A stretch of 64,000 nt of DNA from DIGJ01 sp041821315 (GTDB taxonomy: Bacteria; Bacillota; Clostridia; Lachnospirales; Lachnospiraceae): NCBI GenBank assembly GCA_041821315.1, contig JBGUEO010000021.1, positions 1 through 64,000 on the forward strand, written 5' to 3'. Below, one piece after another: positions 58,182 through 64,000 of this stretch. The stretch's first letter is position 1. Every line of letters begins with the position of its first letter. The position numbers and the translations under genes are program-made. Under the pieces are notes generated by a model. The model saw nothing but the letters and a program-made list of their open reading frames with translations. It was not told where the DNA came from and ran no database searches.

Positions 58182-60083
58182 TTAGGCTCGAATATCAAAG
58201 CTATAGCGTTTGACCGGGTTGTTTGAATCATCCATTTGGATAAAATCTTTTACAATATCCACTGTTTGTTCGCGTACAGAAAATTCAGTCGAAATTGTAT
58301 ATCCTTTTTTCCCCAAAGCATCGGTTAATTCGCTAATATGATCTTTAAATAAATTTTTTATTGTTTTATCAGGAAGATAAAATTTTGTGTTCACTTGATT
58401 TTGGTTTAAGGCCACATGAATATCAAGCGATCCTAGTTTGTCCATATCAAGATGAAGTAAAACTCGAATACTTTCTGGATTATTTTTTAAAGAATGCTTT
58501 TTTGTATAGACATAAAGCTCACTGTGTACGGTTTGTTCTTTTAGTTTAATTGGAAGCTGTATATAGGAGAACATCTGATTTAATAGTTGCATAAAGTCAA
58601 TGTTTTGCTTTATATCACTTGCTTGATTGGAAAAGGAAGAACCAATATCCGTATTTCCAAGGGTTGCCTTAAAAAAAGAATCAAGTTCCTTGCTTTGTGT
58701 ATATATTTTTTCATATAAATGATCAACCGAATCCGTTTCGTCGAGGTTTGCAGGATGCAATGTCCAATTTGAAACAATATGGCCTTTAAAGAGGGTTTTA
58801 AATACGTCGGAATCAAACAGATGAAGCACTGAGTCCTCAGAAGTCACAGGGATAGAGGATTTAATCGCATGTAGCGTATCAAACAGTGTAATCTCTCCAT
58901 TTTGAATACTATGTTTTATGGAATCTGAAAGTGGAAAATCGTGCAATTGTTTGATTAATTCCATCCGATTTTCCGAATCTAAGACAGAACCTAGTTCATT
59001 GTTTTGATCTTGCATATTTGAAAATTTTGAAAAGAGCTTTACTATGACAGCATCATCATATGAATCCATTGCTTTTGGGATATTGGAGAGCTTAGATTCT
59101 ATTTGCTTTCTATCGATTGCGTCATCAGTCTCATAATTAGTTTGCATTGTTTCATCCATGAAAGATTTTAAGTTTTCTTTGTCAAATTGATAAGCTAGTT
59201 CAATCCCCTGATTTATAGAATGAACAAGATTGCGAACGTGTGCACTACCATCTTGGATGGCTGAAACCTCATTTTCGCTGAGTAAAACATGGTCAAGAAT
59301 AGCAAGTAAAGAAGCTTTATCTTCATAAGTAAAATCAGAAATAGTAGCTTCATTTGGTGTGCTGGAAGATAAGGTGTCTTCCGATAAAAAAATTCCTAGT
59401 AATTGATTGCCAAAGAAAGAAACTGCGGAAGAAGAGCTTTTTTGGGATAGTAATTGTAACAGTGAGGGGATAGATTCAGAAAAAGTATCAATTTTAGACG
59501 CAAGTTGATGATTTAGATTGCGATATGCTTCAAATTGAGTGACGGTTTCCTCTGTTATGGGAATCGTATGTCGGTTCATTAGAACAAGAGTACTAATTTG
59601 TGCATTTTTATACTGGTAAGATTGTGATAAAATAGTTTGAATACTCTGCTTATTAATTGGCATATTATTAGCTATTAATTCATGAACCACCAATTGATTT
59701 TTTTCTGTTTTTGGTAGACCAGCTGATTCTAGTGCTTTTTGAATGGTAGAATTTTCAATCACTGCGGAATTTGGGATAAGGGCTTCAAGCTCGATGTGGG
59801 GTTGAATCGAAGAAATGCGAAAAGCAGCAGTATCACCGATTGAAAGCATAGAACCGTTATGCAGTTTTCCAGTTACTGTTGTGTTATCTTGAAGCGTAAC
59901 CGTTACTTCATTATTTCTTAGATCGGTTATTTCGCCACGGATGACTTGATGTAGTGAAATCTGTTTTAGCGGAACCGCTTCATCGTATTTACTTAGATTG
60001 CCAACGGTATGACTTTTTTTTGGGGAAACACTGGTTTGATTGATGGAAGAACCAGAACTGCTTACTCGGTTATCTAAATTCAT
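58182..60083 (-). CDS. FliK-like protein (flagellar hook-length control type C-terminal domain)
   Basis: This 633-aa protein is Ser/Gln/Asn-rich with a beta-like N-terminal part (HQVIRGEITDLRNNEVTVTL, then DTAAFRIS) and a long poorly conserved middle. The C-terminal domain from about residue 525 (SIRVLLHLDMDKLGSLDIHVAL, then VNTKFYLPDKTIKNLFKDHI) resembles the Flg_hook domain of FliK, where the LxMxxLGxLxVxL pattern is diagnostic. The start at 60083 (MNLDNRVSSS) follows AAGGGAGC; the frame reaches 60134 without a site. No other flagellar genes adjoin it. Confidence 0.7.
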   Translation of the reverse strand: MNLDNRVSSSGSSINQTSVSPKKSHTVGNLSKYDEAVPLKQISLHQVIRGEITDLRNNEVTVTLQDNTTVTGKLHNGSMLSIGDTAAFRISSIQPHIELEALIPNSAVIENSTIQKALESAGLPKTEKNQLVVHELIANNMPINKQSIQTILSQSYQYKNAQISTLVLMNRHTIPITEETVTQFEAYRNLNHQLASKIDTFSESIPSLLQLLSQKSSSSAVSFFGNQLLGIFLSEDTLSSSTPNEATISDFTYEDKASLLAILDHVLLSENEVSAIQDGSAHVRNLVHSINQGIELAYQFDKENLKSFMDETMQTNYETDDAIDRKQIESKLSNIPKAMDSYDDAVIVKLFSKFSNMQDQNNELGSVLDSENRMELIKQLHDFPLSDSIKHSIQNGEITLFDTLHAIKSSIPVTSEDSVLHLFDSDVFKTLFKGHIVSNWTLHPANLDETDSVDHLYEKIYTQSKELDSFFKATLGNTDIGSSFSNQASDIKQNIDFMQLLNQMFSYIQLPIKLKEQTVHSELYVYTKKHSLKNNPESIRVLLHLDMDKLGSLDIHVALNQNQVNTKFYLPDKTIKNLFKDHISELTDALGKKGYTISTEFSVREQTVDIVKDFIQMDDSNNPVKRYSFDIRA

Positions 60084-60190
60084 TTGTTTGCTCCCTTGTG
60101 GTAAAATTAAGACGCTACTAATTATATCGACCATTTTATAAAAAAAGTTTAAAGAGAAATCAATTTAATAAAAAATAATTCGAAAAGGGG

Positions 60191-60219
60191 TTGACAGTAT
60201 ATTAAAAATGAAGTATAAA
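60191..60219 (+). promoter_or_regulatory. Promoter of cysK
   Basis: TTGACA (60191-60196) and TATAAA (60214-60219) are separated by 17 nt. Confidence 0.75.
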
Positions 60220-60273
60220 TAAATCATATTAAACATAGTAAGTAACTAGGAATTAAGAAAGAGAGGAAATAAG

Positions 60274-61203
60274 ATGAGTAAAATAGCAAAAAAATTAACG
60301 GATTTAATTGGTAACACACCTTTATTAGAGTTAACAAATTATGAACAAAAAAATGAATTGGAAGCTGAAATTATAGCTAAACTTGAGTATTTTAATCCGC
60401 TAGGGAGCGTAAAAGATAGAATTGCCTATGCTATGATTGAAGATGGAATCAAGCAAGGATTAATTAACCAAGATACTGTAATTATTGAACCAACGAGTGG
60501 AAATACTGGGATTGGATTAGCATTTGTAACAGCATCTAAGGGGCTTAAACTTATTTTAACAATGCCAGATACAATGTCAATTGAGAGGCGAAAGATTGTT
60601 GCAGCGCTAGGCGCAGAAGTGGTGTTGACACCTGGAGCTGAGGGAATGAAAGGAGCAATAGCAAAGGCAAATGCATTAAAGGAAGAATATGGAAATGCTG
60701 TGATTCCTCAGCAATTTGAAAATACTGCAAACCCGGAGGTACATCGTAAAACAACGGCTGAAGAAATATGGAGAGATACCGATGGGTTGGTTGATATTTT
60801 TGTTGCTGGTGTTGGAACAGGTGGTACCATTACAGGAAATGGTGAAGCATTAAAGGAAAAAAATTCAAATGTAAAAATTGTGGCAGTAGAGCCAGCAGAT
60901 TCACCAGTTTTGGCTGGTGGGAAAGCAGGACCTCATAAGATTCAAGGGATTGGAGCTGGTTTTATACCAGGGGTCATGAATCTTGATATTGTGGATGAAA
61001 TTATTTCAGTTAAAAATGAAGAAGCATTTGAAACATCCCGCAAATTAGCCAAAACGGAAGGATTGCTAGTTGGAATTTCTGCTGGAGCTGCAGTTTATGC
61101 AGCAACAGAACTTGCAAAAAGACCAGAAAATAAAGGAAAGAAAATTGTAGTATTATTACCGGATACAGGGGAACGTTATCTTTCTACTTCGTTGTTTGAA
61201 TAA
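60274..61203 (+). CDS. cysK: Cysteine synthase A
   Basis: This 309-aa PLP enzyme makes cysteine from O-acetylserine and sulfide. It has the Lys-binding NPLGSVKDRIAYAM (Schiff-base Lys about residue 46), the substrate loop EPTSGNTGIGLAFV, the phosphate-binding GVGTGGTITGNGEAL and GISAGAAVYAA. GAGAGGAAATAAG precedes the ATG. It is monocistronic with a strong promoter and terminator; no CymR site or T-box was recognised. Confidence 0.96.
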   Translation: MSKIAKKLTDLIGNTPLLELTNYEQKNELEAEIIAKLEYFNPLGSVKDRIAYAMIEDGIKQGLINQDTVIIEPTSGNTGIGLAFVTASKGLKLILTMPDTMSIERRKIVAALGAEVVLTPGAEGMKGAIAKANALKEEYGNAVIPQQFENTANPEVHRKTTAEEIWRDTDGLVDIFVAGVGTGGTITGNGEALKEKNSNVKIVAVEPADSPVLAGGKAGPHKIQGIGAGFIPGVMNLDIVDEIISVKNEEAFETSRKLAKTEGLLVGISAGAAVYAATELAKRPENKGKKIVVLLPDTGERYLSTSLFE

Positions 61204-61256
61204 GAACAAAAACATAGAAATTTTGATAAACCATAAAAAAAATAAAAGAATGACAA

Positions 61257-61290
61257 TAAAAATCGAGTGATGAGACACTCGATTTTTATT
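61257..61290 (+). terminator. Terminator after cysK
   Basis: AAAATCGAGTG (61259-61269) pairs with CACTCGATTTT (61276-61286), followed by TATT. It also faces the convergent thiT end at 61316. Confidence 0.85.
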
Positions 61291-61315
61291 ATAGGTTTTA
61301 AAAATAAGAATTATT

Positions 61316-61993
61316 TTATTCCATAGAAAGTTTTTTGATGTAATTAAGACCATTCGAAAGAGGCTTAATACAAAATAATAAAAATATGGTTACAGCAGCC
61401 TCGGTAAAAATATAAGCTCCGTTGTAGGCAAGGGAATATGGAAGTGCTGCCCAACCATCCCAAGCATATTCACCAAAGAAAATCCAGCCAGATAAAACAG
61501 CAAAGAAATATCGCCCCAAAACTCCAGTAACATAACCTTTTATTAGACCGTATTTTGATTTCCAGAAAAAGCCAGAGAGACCAAGTGCACCAAAGGCCAA
61601 TGGATAGTCAACCAATACCTGAGCTGGAAAATAAATATATGGTTTAATAACAAGTTGCAAGATCCCATAGGCAAGACCAGTACAAAGACCAGCGCTTGGC
61701 CCATACAAATACCCAATAAAGCAGATAAAAAACATACTAAATAAGGTTACCGAACCTCCAAATGGAAAACTGTAGATTGGAAACATAGAGGTTATCATTG
61801 CAAGCGCAATGGATACGGCACAGAAAACGAGTTGCTTGGTATCAAATTTTTTCTCTTCTCTGCGGTTGGGTGTCTTTTTGGTTAGTAGAACGGCTGCAAT
61901 AATTAATAGTGCAATTAACACAATAAATGTGATATAGCCGGCAGTTGTAAAGGAAAACTCACCGTCAACCGTTTTAAATAATAGTTCTTTCAT
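61316..61993 (-). CDS. thiT: Thiamine transporter ThiT (ECF substrate-binding subunit)
   Basis: This 225-aa membrane protein has six or seven hydrophobic helices and the ThiT pattern SMFPIYSFPFGGSVTLFSM, FIGYLYGPSAGLCTGLAYG and the QVLVDYPLAFGALG loop with downstream Trp-rich segments that bind thiamine. It works with the shared ECF energising module encoded elsewhere. The N-terminal extra helix with a Lys/Arg-rich linker (KKTPNRREEKK) makes it longer than the usual 180-190 residues. A TPP riboswitch precedes it. Confidence 0.92.
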   Translation of the reverse strand: MKELLFKTVDGEFSFTTAGYITFIVLIALLIIAAVLLTKKTPNRREEKKFDTKQLVFCAVSIALAMITSMFPIYSFPFGGSVTLFSMFFICFIGYLYGPSAGLCTGLAYGILQLVIKPYIYFPAQVLVDYPLAFGALGLSGFFWKSKYGLIKGYVTGVLGRYFFAVLSGWIFFGEYAWDGWAALPYSLAYNGAYIFTEAAVTIFLLFCIKPLSNGLNYIKKLSME

Positions 61994-62035
61994 AAAAAAA
62001 ATCCTCCTTGGATATACGCAAAGAGGAGCCGAGTC

Positions 62036-62120
62036 GGTTGCTTCCTTACGCCGGTATTATCCGGTTCAAGTAATAAGGGTCAATACATGGTATTTCTCAG
62101 CCGTTGGCACCCCTAGCGAA
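62036..62120 (-). promoter_or_regulatory. TPP riboswitch upstream of thiT
   Basis: On the minus strand the THI-box core is clear: CTAGGGGTGCC, GCTGAGA, ACCCTT, then GAACCGGATAATACCGGCGTAAGGAAG. It binds thiamine pyrophosphate and should shut off thiT when TPP is plentiful. Downstream, CTCCTC (62028-62023) can pair with the ribosome binding site AAGGAGGA (62009-62002), so control of translation by hiding that site is likely. Confidence 0.93.
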
Positions 62121-62140
62121 ATATTATTTAACACTAATTC

Positions 62141-62169
62141 ACTATAACGATTTTGATTTTAATTGTCAA
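62141..62169 (-). promoter_or_regulatory. Promoter of the thiT transcript
   Basis: On the minus strand TTGACA (62169-62164) and TATAGT (62146-62141) are separated by 17 nt, placing the start just before the riboswitch. Confidence 0.8.
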
Positions 62170-62206
62170 GTCTAAATCAAAAAAACGAAAAATGGAAGAA
62201 ATATGT

Positions 62207-62235
62207 TTGTAATATAGAGGGTTAAGTGATATAAT
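62207..62235 (+). promoter_or_regulatory. Promoter of the GGDEF gene
   Basis: TTGTAA (62207-62212) and TATAAT (62230-62235) are separated by 17 nt; it diverges from the thiT promoter. Confidence 0.65.
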
Positions 62236-62290
62236 AACATCGTTTGTGAGGGGGACGTAATTAGGAGCAATATAGGAGTACATAATTATT

Positions 62291-64000
62291 ATGCAACAGA
62301 ACAAAAATAAGAACACTGAAATTGATAGGCTGAAACAAGAGCTTTTTAAAGAACGAGAAAAATTTAGCCTCTTTTTGTCCTTAAATACAAACTGCTTCTT
62401 TGAATACGATGAACAAACACAATCCATATTTTTTGCTAAAAATGAAAACTTTTCGAAGTTAGATCGATTAGTCATTGAATTAGAGAAAGAGAAGTTTATT
62501 AAAAAAACAGGGATTTTTTATGCGGATTATGAGCAGTTTATTGCAATTATTAAGAGTAAGCAAGACAGTGAAAAAGAAATTCGTTTTCTTTCAAATGCAG
62601 GAGATTATATTTGGTGTCGCGTGAAAACAGCTGTGATTAATCAGCTGAATGGTATGAGACATATAATAGGGTGTATTAATGATGATGATGATAATCATAA
62701 AAAGATTGAGTGGTTAAAGGAACAGAGTCAATTAGACACATTAACAAGATTTTATAATAAGCACTATATGAAAGAATATACGGAGCTGTTTTTGTCAACC
62801 GATCAGCAAATGCAAGAGGGATGTTTATTTTTAATTGATATCGATAATTTTAAGCGAGTTAATAATAATATGGGTCGCTTATTTAGTGATACTGTTTTGA
62901 CAAATATTGCCGAGAGTATTCGAAGGACAATGCCAGAAAATTCAATATTTGGAAGAATTGTTGATGATAAATTTGCAGTATTTGTAAAGAATATGAGTGA
63001 AAAAGAAGATGTTATGCTTCTTATTCGTCAATTAAATGCAGTATTAGAGAAAACATATGCGGGAGGAACTGGAAACAACAAAATTTCTTGCTGTATGGGA
63101 ATAGCAAGATACCCGATGAATAGTAGAGCGTATGACGAGTTGTTTATGATGGCAGACGCAAGCTTGTTTTATGCAAAAGCGAAGGGATATGGAAGAGCAC
63201 AACTGTTTGATTCGAACAACATAGAGATAGTTCCAGATAGAGCAATGGAAGATATGAATCCAAAGGATATAAAGCAAATTGGAAAAATGAAATATAAAGA
63301 TGGATTTGCTGAAAATATTGGAATTTATGCGCAAGACCTTATGTCTACGACGAAAGATGTTTATAGTGCAATTCATTTATTGCTTGAGAAATTGGCGAGA
63401 GAATACCATGCGACAAGTGTTGAAATTTATGAAAAGGAAAAGGGAAGAAAAGTAGTAACGTTAACCTATGGATATAACGCACTAAATCGTCAGCAAGAAG
63501 ATATTGTAAAAGAATTTGATTATAAAGAATTTATTAAAAACAAAACTTATTTTGACCAAAATGGGCTTTCTTTGATAATAAACAAGGAACAGTCTATATT
63601 GCAATGCGCGTTTTATGAAGATGGATTATTCAAAGGAATAATCTGTGCTGTAGATGCTAAGAATAGCAATCGTGTGTGGACACAAGAGGAAAAGGATGGC
63701 ATTGTTTCGGTGACAAGGGTATTATCCTTTCATATTTTACGTCTCAAAGTAACCGAGAAAATCCAAGAGCAAATTGACCATATGAAAAATTATGATGCAC
63801 TGACTGGAATGCCAACGCTTCATAAATTTAAAAAAGATGCAGTAGCCTTACTGAAAAAAGGAACAACTAAGTATGCAGTTGTTTATAGTGATATTGGTAA
63901 TTTTAAATATATTAATGATGTTTACGGATATCAATTTGGCGATCGTATCTTATATGATTTTGCACTAGAACTTGTCAAAGTATTTCCCAAAAAATCCATT
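62291..64000 (+). CDS. PAS-GGDEF-GAF-like-GGDEF signalling protein (partial, runs off the window)
   Basis: From ATG 62291 the frame is open for 570 codons to the window end. A coiled start (DRLKQELFKEREKF) leads into a PAS-like region at about 25-135 (EIRFLSNAGDYIWCRVK). The first GGDEF-type domain (about 140-305: SQLDTLTRFYNKHYM, LFLIDIDNFKRVNN) has a degenerate active site, VDDKF in place of GGDEF, so it is probably inactive or a GTP sensor. A GAF-like region at about 345-490 follows. A second GGDEF-type domain then begins (YDALTGMPTLHKFKKDA, VYSDIGNFKYINDVYGYQFGD) and is cut by the edge; its signature motif and any EAL domain lie outside. The nearest ribosome binding site (TAGGAG) is about 13 nt from the ATG, so the exact start is not fixed. 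Confidence 0.87.
   Translation, partial: MQQNKNKNTEIDRLKQELFKEREKFSLFLSLNTNCFFEYDEQTQSIFFAKNENFSKLDRLVIELEKEKFIKKTGIFYADYEQFIAIIKSKQDSEKEIRFLSNAGDYIWCRVKTAVINQLNGMRHIIGCINDDDDNHKKIEWLKEQSQLDTLTRFYNKHYMKEYTELFLSTDQQMQEGCLFLIDIDNFKRVNNNMGRLFSDTVLTNIAESIRRTMPENSIFGRIVDDKFAVFVKNMSEKEDVMLLIRQLNAVLEKTYAGGTGNNKISCCMGIARYPMNSRAYDELFMMADASLFYAKAKGYGRAQLFDSNNIEIVPDRAMEDMNPKDIKQIGKMKYKDGFAENIGIYAQDLMSTTKDVYSAIHLLLEKLAREYHATSVEIYEKEKGRKVVTLTYGYNALNRQQEDIVKEFDYKEFIKNKTYFDQNGLSLIINKEQSILQCAFYEDGLFKGIICAVDAKNSNRVWTQEEKDGIVSVTRVLSFHILRLKVTEKIQEQIDHMKNYDALTGMPTLHKFKKDAVALLKKGTTKYAVVYSDIGNFKYINDVYGYQFGDRILYDFALELVKVFPKKSI

Noticed and set aside
1..64000. CRISPR array, tRNA, rRNA or insertion sequence
   Set aside because: No regularly spaced repeats, cloverleaf-like gene, rRNA sequence or transposase frame was found on either strand by eye.

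Overview
The window is AT-rich, gene-dense DNA with AGGAGG-type ribosome binding sites. It carries an alpha/beta-type small acid-soluble spore protein, a DUF4364 gene and HemZ, and the gene orders glmM/tig-clpP-clpX-lon-ysxC, rho-rpmE-DUF1385-prmC-prfA and relA-MBL-hemZ-HD-hisS-aspS. Together these point to the chromosome of an anaerobic, spore-forming member of Lachnospiraceae or a close relative (Clostridia). Cyclic-di-GMP-type proteins (PilZ, HD-GYP, GGDEF) and a FliK-like protein suggest a motile or surface-regulating cell. I saw no rRNA, tRNA, CRISPR array or intact transposase.

Bases 1-3600 form a small accessory region. It holds the tail of a cell-wall amidase, a two-gene operon for a membrane protein and an acidic microprotein, a secreted fibronectin-type-III protein, and an operon of three microproteins driven by a promoter with a perfect palindrome between its -35 and -10 boxes. 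It also contains a decayed coding remnant and ends in a truncated AGCS sodium:amino-acid symporter, so it looks like a scar of gain and loss. From 4.7 to 12.9 kb come sspA-type SASP, glmM, the chaperone/protease series tig-clpP-clpX-lon, and ysxC. A minus-strand operon (malic enzyme, TIGR01212-type radical SAM protein, DUF4364) fills 12.9-15.5 kb. From 15.7 to 23.4 kb lie rho, rpmE, a DUF1385 membrane protein, prmC, prfA, a Ktr/Trk-type potassium uptake pair and a SpoU-type RNA methyltransferase.

From 23.4 to 27.2 kb is a molybdate block. A MobA-like nucleotidyltransferase fused to a ModE-like DNA-binding domain is followed by modABC, whose promoter overlaps a long dyad. From 27.2 to 31.8 kb is a sugar operon: AraC regulator, DUF4867, a fucose/arabinose-isomerase-like enzyme and a xylulokinase-type kinase. 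A Crp/Fnr regulator then diverges from a split small-multidrug-type transporter pair and a D-aminoacylase-type amidohydrolase. A zinc-ribbon/coiled-coil gene pair, a xanthine/uracil permease and apt follow.

From 38.7 to 47.2 kb the stringent-response gene relA heads a run ending in hisS, aspS and a cold-shock gene. From 47.4 to 56 kb there are upp, a phosphohexomutase, a HisJ-type phosphatase, yitT behind a candidate attenuator with a 39-codon leader ORF, an M3 peptidase, aroC and a Cys/Gly-rich protein behind a sporulation-type promoter. The last 8 kb carries mgsA, a membrane protein, an Rrf2 regulator, PilZ, the FliK-like protein, cysK, thiT under a TPP riboswitch, and the start of a large PAS/GGDEF protein that runs off the window.

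Most of the window is ordinary housekeeping DNA. The places most worth following up are the palindrome-controlled microprotein operon, the MobA-ModE fusion with its operator candidate, the yitT leader and the cysteine-rich putative spore protein. All assignments come from reading the sequence; no database search was run.
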